Below are positions 25,156 through 37,059 of a DNA stretch of 64,000 nt, piece after piece. This DNA comes from Absidia repens (lineage: Eukaryota; Mucoromycota; Mucoromycetes; Mucorales; Cunninghamellaceae). The stretch covers positions 97,001 to 161,000 of the forward strand of contig MCGE01000037.1 of the NCBI GenBank assembly GCA_002105175.1, given 5' to 3'. Under the pieces are notes generated by a model, which was given only the letters and a program-made list of their open reading frames with translations, was not told where the DNA came from and ran no database searches. The position numbers and the translations under genes are program-made. How positions within the stretch are numbered: position 1 is the first letter of the stretch; each line of letters starts with the position of its first letter.

Positions 25156-25756
25156 AGTTGTAGGATCTCTGTTTATTCGAAAAAAAAAGAAAAAAAGGAA
25201 AGAAGAGGAAATAAAGTCGACGTGAAAATAAAAAATAAAACTCTTATTTTAAACAAACATGCAAGGAGAAAAAATAGCGGCATTTAAACAAAATGTGTAC
25301 CAATTCCAGCGCCATAACATCATGTACTATATGTACTACTGTACACACTTTCATACACTGTCTTGATTTATTTTCTTGCATGAACTATAGAATGATCACC
25401 ACCATAAATTTACACAAACTGCTTCATTCCACATAAAAATGAGAAAAAAGAGATGCATCAGTGATACCGCATACACAGGAGAATAATTAAAATTGAATAG
25501 CATATAAACACATGTAAAACAAATAATATTTTTATTAAAAACAAAGCATAAAAAATGTTCCTTTTCATATAATTATATATGGACACACCAAACCAAACAA
25601 ATATACACATAGTGTTTCCAGAATAAGAAATAGAAATAAAATAATAAATCATCACTAAAATCGTACCATGACAATACTACACTAATACTGATACTAGTAC
25701 TGGCACTTTTACCAAGTCAAAATCTAATACTAATACTAATTGCTGACACTAACAAA
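25156..25756. other. Intergenic region between HMG-like and NuiA-like genes
   Basis: 600 bp between two minus-strand genes. It holds the upstream region of the small HMG-like gene and the 3' region of the NuiA-like gene, including a tract of degenerate CTAATA units at about 25,680-25,745. No gene seen. Confidence 0.5.
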
Positions 25757-26344
25757 CTAAGTTTCTACCAGTTCACTTTGTAATCCTACTAAAGCTTTCA
25801 TTCCACTATCTTGGACAAGTCCCAGGATAAGCACAGTGACAACGCGACTTCCCACAAGATATACATTGACATTATCCCCGAGGAGTTGCTTGATTTGTTC
25901 CAGCAATATCGTGTATTGGTCCGCTTGAGCCTTGTTGTTGTCGTTATCCTTCATCAGACGATCAAAAAATGTGCCCAATGTTTCCACTTTGAAGTCGTTT
26001 TCTTCGTCGCCATCCGCTTCGAACTGGTCAATATGGGTATTTCGTACAAGTAATCCCGCATCGTCTAATGCTTGTCGCCCGTCCGGTAATTCATTGGAGG
26101 ACCATGGCATCAATACATTTTGCCAAGGCGCGTCAGTTTCTGATATCAAGTAAAGATCCTTGGTGCAGGCTTGTAATTTGTCTTGGCAATGCTGTGCCGC
26201 AGGAAACAATGGTGCTGAGGATTGTGCTATATGAGTCGTGCTTGGTTGCTGTTGAGATGATCCTTGCTGCTTAGGGGGATTAATCACTGGATTGTTGAGC
26301 ATTGCAAGGAAACTATTATTGCCATTGTCGCCGTTATTCGCCAT
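25757..26344 (-). CDS. Nuclease A inhibitor-like (NuiA-like) protein
   Basis: A single intronless frame of 195 aa. The first 55 residues are Asn/Gln/Pro-rich. The domain then begins with CTKDLYLISETDAPWQNVL, which resembles the NuiA signature (L-hydrophobic-SE-[ST]D-x-P-[WF]). It continues through VETLGTFFDRLMK and a helical segment, and ends with the beta-rich GDNVNVYLVGSRVVTVLILG and GLVQDSGMKALVGLQSE. In cyanobacteria NuiA inhibits a sugar-nonspecific nuclease; related domains occur in fungi with unknown targets, so inhibition of a nuclease here is inference. Being intronless in an intron-rich neighbourhood is notable but not proof of transfer. Confidence 0.65.
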   Translation of the reverse strand: MANNGDNGNNSFLAMLNNPVINPPKQQGSSQQQPSTTHIAQSSAPLFPAAQHCQDKLQACTKDLYLISETDAPWQNVLMPWSSNELPDGRQALDDAGLLVRNTHIDQFEADGDEENDFKVETLGTFFDRLMKDNDNNKAQADQYTILLEQIKQLLGDNVNVYLVGSRVVTVLILGLVQDSGMKALVGLQSELVET

Positions 26345-27046
26345 TTTGAATTGATAAGAAGGAGCGAGAAAGAAGAAAAGATGTGATAAAAAATTTAAAA
26401 AAAAAAAATTATAAGACCTGGTTTGTACCCCATTTAAAACACCGCCCTGTTGCCTCGCCTAACGTTCATCCCAAGTGATTGATTTTTCGTCTCAAATCCG
26501 CCCTTGATGTCCTTTATTTGTAGGAAGGAAAGGCAGATTTCAAATATAGAGCACCAAGTGATACATCTCCGATCGATCATATCTACCTTTTTATCTGATG
26601 GTAGGATACGGCCTAGAAACTAGGTGACCTGTGCTATTGCATTTTTGTCACTCTTGATAAGCCTTTATTTTAACCATTTGCGTAGCCGCTTTCTATATCA
26701 ATTTTCTAATACATTGATAACACTTACAAACTCTTGACCTCGTTTTTCAATTCATACTGAGACTTCACACATATATTGTGGGCAGTTTTTAAAACTAATG
26801 GATAACAACCACGGTTGAAATCCAGGAATATTGCCAACGCAATCACATTTATCACACACACGCTCACACCAGTCATTGTTTCTATAGTTATGTCATAAAA
26901 AAAGATACTAGAGGAATGATTTTCGTTTATTTCAAAAGATGAATAAATGGGAGAGAGAAGAGGTACGCTAATGTAAATAAGTGCTGTGTATGTAGATAAA
27001 ATAACTAAAACTTGGGTGAGGGGCAGTGGGCGAACAGTAAAAGCCG
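26345..27046. other. Intergenic region NuiA-like / uL22
   Basis: 700 bp with the promoter of the NuiA-like gene (a poly-A/T tract at about 26,395-26,410) and the 3' UTR of the uL22 gene. No coding or RNA feature recognised. Confidence 0.45.
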
Positions 27047-27865
27047 TTAGGCACGAGCCAAGCGAGAGTTGCGGGCCAATTGGCGGGAGTTGAGACGTTG
27101 GACCTTCTTGTCAGTGGCCTTGGGAACAACAGCATCCTTTTCAGTAAGAATGACTTCAATGTGAGAAGGAGTGGTCATGTAAGGGTTAATGCGACCGTGA
27201 GCACGGTAAGTACGACGGCGGTGCTTGGGAGCTTGGTTGACAATGACGCTGGAGATGTAAAGTTGGTCAAGTTCCAAACCCTTAGCCTACAAAGCACAAC
27301 ACACACACACACACCGTAGTCAGTATCAATCAATCTTTCTCTATACTATCCCATCATCGTCGTTTACTTACTTCAGCGTTGGATTCCGCGTTCTTCAACA
27401 AGTCAGTGATGAACTTGACAGACTTGACGGGCCAGCGACCTTGGGTAGTACCGAATTGATTGACTTGAGGAGTACGACCGACACCACCGTTGAAACGACG
27501 GAAAGGAATAGCGGCCTTGTGTTCGGTGACGTTGGATAAGTAAGTGTAAGCCTTGGACAACTTCATGCCTTGGACGGCAGCGGCAACTTCGTGGGTGTTC
27601 TTGAACTACATCAAAAAAAAAAAAAAGTCGTTAAGTACGCATATAATATATCTGTATTGAAAAATGTTGAATGTTGATGCCGTGTTTGGTGTCAAAGCTC
27701 CAATGAAAAATATAGGTACGTACGTGAACACGAAGATAACCACCTCTGGATTTGGCAGCTATTAAGTAAAATAAACTATAAGTATGCACACTTCACCAAA
27801 AGTATTCACCCTCTTTTTCAATTACCCTTGGCAGTGTTAACAGGAGCAGCAGCGTATCTAACCAT
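27047..27865 (-). CDS. RPL17: 60S ribosomal protein uL22 (yeast L17)
   Basis: Four exons, complement(27047..27286, 27372..27605, 27724..27758, 27826..27865), give 182 aa in frame, the family's usual length. The sequence starts [20 protein letters not shown], continues [20 protein letters not shown], and has the core [26 protein letters not shown]. It ends in a basic tail with the extended C-terminus typical of eukaryotic uL22. The protein lines the peptide exit tunnel of the large subunit. An additional intron precedes the start codon (see the 5' UTR intron entry). Codon use is strongly C/G-ending compared with the neighbours, as expected of a highly expressed gene. Confidence 0.97.
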
Positions 27866-27872
27866 GTTGAAT

Positions 27873-28072
27873 CTATAGGGAGAAAATAAATAAATAATCT
27901 ATTGAGTCTTCATATAGTCGTAGGTCCGATATCGATCAATCTATTCCGTTCCAATTCATCCATCCATCCATCCATCCATCCGCTCAATTTAACAACTATT
28001 CTACGTAAATATATCCGTTTCCATCCATCCCATATATTGTATCCATTCCAGTTGTTATATCATTGATCTTAC
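27873..28072 (-). promoter_or_regulatory. Probable 5' UTR intron of the uL22 gene
   Basis: On the minus strand, CCAAAG precedes a consensus donor GTAAGATC (28072 downward), and CCTATAG ends the segment seven bases before the ATG (acceptor edge 27873). The 200-bp intron is longer than the coding introns and holds a (CATC)n microsatellite (about 27,957-27,981). A T-run just upstream of the leader marks the promoter. Leader introns are common in ribosomal protein genes; this one is inferred from splice signals alone. Confidence 0.6.
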
Positions 28073-28240
28073 CTTTGGTAAAAAAAAAAAAAAAAGGTAC
28101 GAAAAAGTAAGGAAATCAAAGTTGGACGAGTCTTGCCACTATGTGTCAAGTCCGCCTATCGGTGATTCAATCAACGCATGACAAAAAATAGGTTTATTAT
28201 TATATATAACAGATATTCTCATCTATACTATAAAATCTAA

Positions 28241-31200
28241 CTATAAAAAACTTTGGTCACTCATTGTCGTCATTTTGGTTTCGACCCTACGAAAATAAAG
28301 GTATTAGTATCAGAATAACATCCTTATACCTATCGTTCGTTCTCATCTTACCTGTTCAACTGTTCAACGGTTTCCGCTGGTATTTTGGAAGGCATCAGAC
28401 CAATAAAGATAAGCAAATTCCGAACTTGTTGTTTTACTTGGTGGATATGAGGCATCATGCAGGTTCGATAATCAGGTATGTCGGTCAGCGATTGCCAAAT
28501 GGAATATAAGATATCTGTAGACACAAGAACCAATTCTGGTAGAAGCTTATATAAAGCATCCCCTTCCTGCTTACCAAGTCTGGCCATTTGATCGCACATG
28601 GATTGAATTTGACCCAAAGTAATACTTTCTGCCAATGGTAAAATACCCGCGTTTTGTATAGACTATAATATATAATAAAATGTGGGTTTCTTTTTCTGTT
28701 TTTTGTTTCATTTTGTTTTGTGTCTGCTTTTTTATTTCTTACCCAAAAAGCTTCCTCATACTTGTTTTCTTCATAAAACCAAATCCCTTTAAAAAGCAGT
28801 ATAAACGCTCGGACAAGATGCTTCTTGTTGTTCTCCATAGTTGATTCCGTAGCAAGGTGAGCGTCACAATGCTGGAGAGCCGTTTGAGCCAAATCAACCA
28901 ATGATTTCTGATGTTGTCGTAATGGCACCGGGGATGTGTGTTGATGTAGTCCAGAGTTCATTCTTACTGAAATAACTTCCTTAATAGTTGTCCATAAAGT
29001 ATCACCGAGTTCTTTGATCAAGACGTCAATCACTTTGTTATCATCATTCGAGAGTCGGTAAACGTGGATGGCTTCCGGATATCGTCCTTTTTTCACAAGT
29101 CGGTCTCCAATAGGATGTAAAATGTGTTTCGAGTATTCTGATTCGTCTTGAATTCCCAAAATGCGCGTGTAGCGATCTATCAATCCAGGCTATTCACAAG
29201 ATAAAGATAGAAGATAAGGGGTGTGGGGATGGTAAATTAAAAGTGCCATGATATTTTTTTGATATTTTGCGATTAAAATGTACCTTTCTTCCTTGATGTG
29301 GAGTACTGGTACCAAGGATTGATTCACCATGAACGAAGCCCAGGACCAAATTTTGAATGCTTAAGAAGGCAAGTCTTGTCATATTTTCTTCTTTGTATAG
29401 TGTCAATAAGTAGGTATACTGCAGCGCAGCTTGTTCGATATCTGTGGTTGTATCACCCGTCCGTTGCTGGTCCACAAATGCTGCTTTAACATAATCATGG
29501 ATGAGTCTTGCAAAATTGAAGGTGATTTGTTGGTTGGTTTCTAATACTAATGCGAAATATATAAGGAGTTTGAGCCGTCATCAGCAAAATGAAGATAATC
29601 AAAACAAAAAAAAACACTTACCGATGTCAGCACCAGAGATAATTGGATCTTTTGGAATATTCAGCAGGCCATAATAAGCTAAAGCAATGGCATAATGTAC
29701 AGCAGGTATGCGAGTTTGTTCAAACTGATACAAATACGAAATCGCCTATAGAAGAAAGAAAAATATAACACTAAGTTTGATTCTTCTGCAGATTTCTTCA
29801 TTTTACCTTTTCAAATTGAAGTGTGGAGAGTAAGACTCTGAAGTATATCCAAGGGTTGTTACCATTCCTATCATATCGACTTGGGCCTGCAGTATTGATT
29901 GTTTGTTGTAAATCTTGTAAGTCGTACTTTTCATTGAGGTATTCTTCTTGGTTAACAGGTGAGCGAATCAACGATAACTATGTAAATGATATCAAATAAT
30001 TAATCAAGGTTTTAATTTTACTTTTCGCTTGCTTTCCGCAACAAGTAGTACTGGGGGCGGGTTTTTACCTGTAGCCAAAGATAATCTTCGCTTGATCGAA
30101 TTATAGTTGGGAATGGCTTATTGACCTCACATCGACCAATAATCTTGAAAAGCAACAGCTTATAAGGATCCACCATTTCGTTTCCATACATCATTTGTCT
30201 ATATTCCGCGAGAATGTCGATAGTCTGGGAGCGTTGTAATGATTTTGCTGGGGCATCCATGTATTCCATAAAATAGTGAGTAAACGTTGGTGATCTAGAT
30301 TTGAAATCGGACAGATGATCATTGACGTACTTGATAGCCAAAGAGGTATGGCCAGATCGAAGAAGCATGTAAACATAAACCCATATTGGAGTGCCATGAG
30401 CAATCTAGATATTAAAAAAAAACAAATCATTAGCAAAAACAATGGCATTCACCATTCTCCTTCTCATTCTTCTATTGTCTCTTACTTCTAAACGGTCATC
30501 AATCCACCTGTCATTCTTCCTGAAAGTGAAGTTGATGAACGATAGTAATCGAACAGCAAACGAAGGGTTTCCACCAGCTTTAGCTTGTTGTGCATGTTTC
30601 CATAAGTTATTGTCGATATATCGGACGAATCTATATACAATAATAATAAAGATTGTATTTAACATAATCCGGATGACTTTCTAGATATTTCACCGCCGTT
30701 GACTTACTGTTTTTCTAACCACGATCTAGATATGGATGTCATAGTTGATCGAGTTTTCGAAAGATTCGCATCAAGTGGGGAATCGCACAGCTTCCAAGTA
30801 GAGTCGCCTTTCAACAGCCCATATTGAGTGGTGATATATTTAAGAAGTTGCTGAGCTTCTTCGGCGTCGCTTGAAGGAGATCTTGGCATATTCGAAATCG
30901 TAGGGGTTGTTGTTTTGGTGGCCTTGTGTGTTGGTGATAAAAGATGGGGTGCCAATTCAGAGACTATGTCAAAATTGCTATTGCCGTTTCCTTGCACCCG
31001 GTGATCGTTCAACTTTTGTATTATATTCGACAAGTTGAGTAGTTGACAGATACCATCTTCTTTTTCCTTATCGCTGGTTGGTTTCTTGTTGCATTCTTTC
31101 CTCTTAACGTTGCTGGTGTGTGTTGTGTTAATGATAGCTGTGTGCTGATCCCATGATTCCAGGCAGGCTTGAGCTTTTGAGGTCCAATTGGTATCCACTT

Positions 31201-31818
31201 TTACAAATGTTCCACCAAATCCTTGAAACTAGAGATAAAAGTCAAATGATGAGTTTAATGCAGCAGGACTACATTCCTTTTTTCTTATGCATACTAGATC
31301 GTGCTCTGATTCGAAGGCATCTTTTAAGGTTTCTTCGTACGATCGTTCAAGGTATTTCTACATACAAGATAAAAGCAGTGTTAAAAAAAATGCAACATAT
31401 ACGATGCCTGTTACACTCACCCCGATATTTGCACCAACAACATCATCGCGTCGTTCAAAAGCATTGGAGGTATCGAGTTTCTTTAGGATTTCGGAAATCT
31501 CCTGATGATTAACACCGCCCTGAGCCAGAAGACAGTGTCTACAATAAGAAAAAATGTGATATAGGGTTAAAAATATATTGGCAATAAAGTAAACAGTGAA
31601 GTCTGATATGATCGGTTTCGTCAAGTAACTATAGCTTCAACTTACGCTTTGATATATGGATCGTAAGTTTTGGATGTTGTCTTAGTTGCTAATAGCTGGG
31701 ACTCGTTGTCAATTTGGTCCAATTCACGTTCAATATAAGGGAGTTGGTGTAAGCTAGACGACGTAGGTGGCAATAGCTGCTTTGAGTTTTCGTAAAGCTG
31801 TTTAAATAAAAAAGACAT
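28241..31818 (-). CDS. NIC96: Nucleoporin NIC96 (Nup93 homologue)
   Basis: Twelve exons: complement(28241..28286, 28352..28662, 28743..29189, 29284..29546, 29622..29745, 29807..29977, 30069..30404, 30486..30630, 30708..31228, 31295..31357, 31421..31538, 31646..31818). The product is 905 aa in frame (yeast Nic96 is 839). The N-terminal region is coiled-coil-like and polar. The alpha-solenoid follows, with family-like blocks WVYVYMLLRSGHTSLAIKYV, DPYKLLLFKIIGRCEV, SSEDYLWLQ, NPWIYFRVLLSTLQFEKA and VHYAIALAYYGLL. Nic96/Nup93 is a scaffold component of the nuclear pore inner ring that anchors the Nsp1 channel complex. The last exon adds only 15 codons. Diverges from lipoyl synthase with 245 bp between starts. 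Confidence 0.93.
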
Positions 31819-32063
31819 TGTGAACTAAAAAACGCGTTCAAGCGAAATGAAGAAAAACATATATATTATATATTTTTTTTTTTTTTTGGCCCTACCAAAT
31901 ACAGAATTTCTGACCCAGTGGAAGGTCCCACAGTCACTTTTCAATTCCGATTTCCTCATTGGCCAATCTCTTAAAAGGTTTCCGATTTTTTCCATTTTCG
32001 TTTTTATTTTTTTCTTCTCTTAACTTACATTACTTATATAATACTCCCTCCCCCCTATCATTT
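31819..32063. promoter_or_regulatory. Bidirectional promoter NIC96 / lipoyl synthase
   Basis: The 245 bp between divergent start codons contain a (AT)n/T-run block (about 31,860-31,888) and a C/T-rich leader before the lipoyl synthase ATG. Confidence 0.55.
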
Positions 32064-32940
32064 ATGTCTCTATTACGTCCACTCCAAACTTTACCCTCGA
32101 TTTCGTTAAGGTGTGGTACTGCCAAGCAAGTACCCCTTTTTCTGGTAAGTTATTCTTTCAAAGATATATATGCAATTGCTTACATAGTGCAAAACGTTTT
32201 TTTTTTTTTTTCTCTAGACTCAAATTCGGACTCAAGCAACTGCCGTCAATGATAAGAATGGCAAATCTTCAAAACTGAGCGAACTTAAAGCAAAGCTGGC
32301 TGCTGAAGATGCTGCGGCAGGATTAGACGACTTTGTGAACCCTGGTTACGAAAAACTGACACCTACTGAAGCCCTGGAGTTGCGTGAAACTGTAGTAGAA
32401 GGCAAGAAAGTCATGACCTCTAAATTGTAAGTGTGAAATAGCCTTCCTCCCCTTTGTTACGCACAAATTCTAATTTACTCGCTTGTTTTTCTAGAAAACA
32501 ACCTCGTTTGCCTTCTTGGCTTAAAACCGATATTCCATCTGGCCAAAACTTCGGCAAAATCAAGCGGGACTTGCGTGGATTGAAACTTCATACAGTGTGC
32601 GAAGAAGCTCGGTGTCCAAACATTGGGGATTGTTGGGGTGGGGGTGAACATCAAACGGCCACAGCGACTATTATGTTGATGGGGGATGAATGTACTCGAG
32701 GATGTCGATTCTGTTCTGTCAAGACCAATCGTAAACCTAAAGCCTTGGATCCTCATGAACCTGAACACACTGCTGAAGCCATTAGTCGTTGGGGATTGGA
32801 CTATATTGTCCTTACCAGTGTCGATCGTGATGATTTGGCCGATGGTGGATCAAATCATTTTGCTGAAACGATTAGCAAGATCAAGTCAAAGTAAGTGATA
32901 TGCCATTTATAATGAGGTTGTATTTCAGAACTGAACTATT

Positions 32941-32991
<51 letters not shown>

Positions 32992-33544
32992 CAGGGCTCC
33001 GCATATATTAGTCGAATGTTTGACAGGTGATTTCGGTGGTTCATTGGAAGATGTGGAAAGAGTGGCTCGATCTGGTTTGGATGTTTATGCACACAACATC
33101 GAAACTGTGGAAGACTTGACCCCTTTTGTACGCGATCGTCGTGCTGGATTCCGCCAATCGCTCAAAGTGCTCAACCATGCCAAGCAAGTGAATCCTGAAT
33201 TGATTACCAAATCATCTATTATGTTGGGTTGTGGAGAAACAGACGAAGAAGTGCTACATGCTTTGGAAGCCCTCCGAGAAGCTCAGGTGGATTGTGTGAC
33301 TCTGGGACAATATATGCGACCTACCAAGCGACATATGAAGGTGCATGAATATGTGACACCGGAAAAGTTCAAGCATTGGGAGACTAAAGGTATGGAACTT
33401 GGATTCAAATATGTGGCCAGTGGTCCTCTTGTCCGATCAAGCTACAAGGCTGGTGAATTCTATATTACCAACATCTTGAAGAAAAGAAGGGGATTACCTG
33501 TGGCTGACGACTTGGAAAAGAAGAACGATGATGTGTCATTATAG
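32064..33544 (+). CDS. LIP5: Mitochondrial lipoyl synthase
   Basis: Four exons, 32064..32144, 32218..32426, 32495..32890 and 32995..33544, give 411 aa in frame. A mitochondrial-type presequence (exon 1: [17 protein letters not shown]) precedes the radical-SAM enzyme. Auxiliary cluster cysteines are Cys132, Cys137 and Cys143 ([12 protein letters not shown]). The radical-SAM CX3CX2C is Cys163, Cys167 and Cys170 (CTRGCRFC). The conserved C-terminal serine motif is VRSSY. The enzyme inserts two sulfurs into octanoyl groups on lipoate-dependent enzymes. Intron 3 contains 46 consecutive T ending five bases before its acceptor. NFU1, which supplies clusters for this enzyme, is also in the window. 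Confidence 0.97.
32944..32989. repeat. Run of 46 T in lipoyl synthase intron 3
   Basis: An uninterrupted T homopolymer fills nearly half of the 104-bp intron and acts as an extreme polypyrimidine tract five bases from the acceptor (GCCAG). Confidence 0.9.
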
Positions 33545-33566
33545 ATTTAGATATTATCCATGTGTA

Positions 33567-33591
33567 TAGTTTAGTTTAGTTTAGTTTAGTA
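33567..33591. repeat. (GTTTA)n tandem in the lipoyl synthase 3' UTR
   Basis: Four to five copies of GTTTA directly follow the stop codon by about 25 bp; an AATAAAAATGG signal follows at about 33,618. Confidence 0.7.
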
Positions 33592-33767
33592 TCATTTTCT
33601 CTTTTATTCAAAAGAAAAATAAAAATGGATCATTTTATACCATTTCAGCTTCTACACTCTATGTCTTTGTCTCCTAATTGTGGTGGATGTACATGCATTA
33701 AGAGGGAGACGATTGAAACCCCTATTTTTCTTTTATTCAAAGTCATCCCTTTCTTCCATTCCTTTTC

Positions 33768-33803
<36 letters not shown>

Positions 33804-33820
33804 TTCAATCAATATAGCCC

Positions 33821-35037
33821 ATGTCAGCTAGTATTTTACCTCACTTACCTGATTTTGAACAGCTCTCTGATCGCGTCTGGCGTGTCATGGGGCTAAATCC
33901 AAGTAAATATTGTCTTCAAGGTAAGACATGACGAAGAAAAAAATTACAATGTGGGGATCGTTGAAAAGCATATCTAATTATTGTACTTGCCTCTGTAGGT
34001 ACAAATACGTATCTTGTTGGTCTTGGTCATCGAAAGCTCTTAATTGACACAGGCGAAGGCGTCGCTGACTACCTACCACTGTTAAAGCGTTCATTGGCGA
34101 CCATATCACCAAATGCTTATATTTCGGACATTCTTATTAGTCACTGTCATCATGATCATCTGGTAAGTTTTGTACTACTAATACCTATCAATGTTATACT
34201 CACTGTTTTTATTACTGTAGGGTGGTTTGGATGCTATTTATCGATCTGATTTGAACGATCCACTCAGTCCTATTCGAGTACACAAATATCCTTTGGCCCT
34301 GGATAGTCAAGATCATCAAATTCATATGGACGACTTTCCCAAGGATATACCTTTGATGGACCTGCAAGACCGTCAGTTAATTTCAGTGGATAGTGGTGGC
34401 GGCGATGGATGCAATATGGGACGATCAACAACACTTCAAGTTTTGCACACTCCAGGACACGCTACTGATCACTGTTGTTTTTGGTTGAAGGAGGAAAATA
34501 CCCTTTTTACTGCGGATTGTGTGCTTGGACATGGAAATGTGGTATTTTATGACCTTGTCGCGTATATGAAGAGCTTGCAAGTATTAGAAAAAATGGCGCC
34601 TATTCGTCTCTACCCTGGTCATGGTGAAATGGTGGTTAATGGTCTGCATCGAATCCAACTTTACCTTCAACAACGACAAAGCAAGGAAACTCAGATCATA
34701 GAAATTATTCGCTCTCATAAACCTTCTCATGGAGGTGCATGGACTGCTTTTGATATCGCCGATTACATGTAATTGGGACACCTCCCCTCTGATTACATAC
34801 ACCCCCTTATTAAAACCCTACTAACCCTTCGTCCTATTCTTCTTTCTGTTTATTAGATACGGTGATGATATCTCCCTCGAAATGCAACATGTTATCATTT
34901 TGGGTATCACACTACATCTACTCAAGCTGCAACACGATGGCCGAGCACAACTTCTGAGTACAACTGACTTTGATCACGATGACCATTATTCAATGTGGCA
35001 TAAAGAATGGTGTTACGTTGGCAAATGTCGTTTATAA
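33821..35037 (+). CDS. LACTB2-like metallo-beta-lactamase-fold hydrolase
   Basis: Four exons, 33821..33920, 33999..34162, 34221..34768 and 34857..35037, give 330 aa in frame. The metal-binding signature is intact: SHCHHDHLGG with His82, His84, Asp86 and His87. It is followed by the third metal ligand region (LQVLHTPGHATDHCCF), FTADCVLGHG, and LYPGHGE. The N-terminus (LSDRVWRVMGLNPSKYCLQGTNTYLVG) and the C-terminal helical domain match LACTB2, an endoribonuclease of the mitochondrial matrix in animals; fungal members are uncharacterised or linked to polyketide metabolism. No clear presequence is seen. A 29-nt T-run ends about 20 bp before the ATG. Confidence 0.88.
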
Positions 35038-35407
35038 CGATCAATCTTTTCCCCTCTCCTTAACCCACTTATTCATCACATATTCCCATTTAGTTATTTA
35101 GCTTTTACCCCTCATATCTTCATTTACTGCTTCTTTAACAAATAAAAAAAAATTGAAATCAATTCTTTCGATGTCTCTTCCCATATTTTATATACTTTTT
35201 TTTATCAACAGTTGGCCAAGGGATGCGGGGTAAATAAAAACAAGTTTCATGCCTAATGAAAGGTTTTCCCGGATGTCAATCCTGCTTACACACAACATTC
35301 CAGAGCGGGGATTCTTGCAGAAATAAAAAAAAAAACATCGGGGCAACTGGTTTTTTTGTTTCTTTTTCTGTTTCTTTTTACATTTATACATATCATTTAT
35401 ACATATC
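35038..35407. other. LACTB2-like 3' UTR and SDR promoter
   Basis: 370 bp: AAATAAAAAAAAATTG at about 35,140 ends the upstream gene, and a T-rich leader with TTTATACATATC direct repeats precedes the SDR start. No gene seen. Confidence 0.5.
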
Positions 35408-36576
35408 ATGTCTGCTACTGACCGTCTGAACACTATTAAAGGGCATTTGTCTGGAAACTACCCCCAAGGTTTATTGGCTGGTGAAGTTGCCATCATTACT
35501 GGGTCCGCGTAAGTAAACTAAAATCACCAACACAGGAATGAAACTTAAAATACTTTACTCAGTTTTTTATTACCATAGTCAAGGTATTGGCAAAAGCTGT
35601 GCTGAACTCTTTGCTCGGGAAGGTGCTTATGTCGTGGTGACTGATATTGATGCTGAAAAAGCTGCCCAAGTGGCCGCTGATCTCACTAATGCTGGTTACA
35701 AGGCCATAGCCATTCCTGGTAACATCTTGGATGCCGACTTTGCTGAAAAACTGATTGAAGGTACTGTCAAGGCCTTTGGCAGAATCAACCATATTGTCAA
35801 CAACGCCGGTTTTACTTTCGACGGTATGATCCACAAGACTACTGATAAGCAGTGGGATATGATGTTGGCTGTCCACAACACCGCTCCTTTCAAGATCATC
35901 CGTGCTGCTGCCAAGTATCTTCGTCAAAAGGATGGTGCGAACAAGACTATTGTTAACGTACGTGCATAATATATGAAGGCGGGATATATTGACAGACTAA
36001 AGTTGATTATTTTTATTATAGATCTCTTCTACTTCCGGATTACATGGCAATATTGGTCAAGCAAACTACGCTACTGGTAATTAGAATATATTACGGGATT
36101 AAATTGAACTGCAAAAACTCGCACTGACTTGATCCATTATAATGCCAATAATTATAGCCAAGGCTGGTGTTGTTGGCTTCACAAAGACCATTGCTAAGGA
36201 ATGGGTAAGTTAGAGGAAATTGACGGAAAATGTAGAAATAGCATATGTGTGGTGGCTCATGGAATTCGTCTGATTCGTGTGTGTATAGGGTGCCTTTGGT
36301 GTTCGAGCCAATACTGTCGCCTTCGGATGGGTCGATACGCGTCTTACTCGTGCCAAGGAAACTGGAGCTGCTATTGAAGTTGACGGTCAAAAGGTTGCTC
36401 TTGGTATCCCTACTGGTAACAAGTCTGGTGCTCGTATCAACCCTTATGCTGATATTCCGCTAGGTCGATCTGGTAATGCTGATGAAGTTGCCGGCTCCGT
36501 TATGATGATGTGCTCTCCCTTCTCTAGCTACATCTCGGGTCATACCTTGGAAGTTACAGGTGGACGTGGTATTTAG
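35408..36576 (+). CDS. Short-chain dehydrogenase/reductase, FabG-like (3-oxoacyl-ACP reductase type)
   Basis: Five exons, 35408..35508, 35579..35957, 36022..36076, 36158..36204 and 36289..36576, give 289 aa in frame. It has a classical SDR Rossmann fold: cofactor motif TGSAQGIG (Thr31-Gly38), an acidic residue after strand 2 (VVTDID, favouring NAD over NADP), NNAG at 108-111, the catalytic serine at 163 in ISSTSG, and Tyr176-x-x-x-Lys180 (NYATAK). The C-terminus ends LEVTGGRGI, typical of FabG-like reductases. The probable role is reduction of 3-oxoacyl substrates in fatty-acid or secondary metabolism; substrate and compartment cannot be told from the sequence. Confidence 0.88.
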
Positions 36577-37059
36577 ATTTTTAGTATTTAGTTTTAGTTT
36601 TGTTTACTGTATGGGACCCACATATATTCCCCTCCCCTCCCCCGTCCTTTACAATTCTTTTCTTTTTTTCGCAAAAAAATAAAAATTGAAAATTAAAAAT
36701 TTGACACTTCATAAAATTTTTTATTTGTCTGATTCCTTTTTACATTTGTTACACACACTATCGATTATTCTTGAATACTGATCATGAATAAGATATCAAC
36801 AGAGAACAAAATTGCATCGTTATTGTGTGTAATATTGCTACTTTGATGTGTGTAGCCAAGTAATATCTAAGAATACAGCGGTCGTCTGGAGCCTTGTTTT
36901 ATCGAAATGGAAACCGTTATCGAAAAAAGAAAATCAAAGAAATTGTCAGAACTGTAGTACCGCAGGAAACCAAAAACGTTTAAACCCCGCCACAACATGA
37001 AATGTTTTTTCTCTTTCCTGCGGCTTTCTCTCTTTTTAATTATTTTGTCCCCTTTCGTT

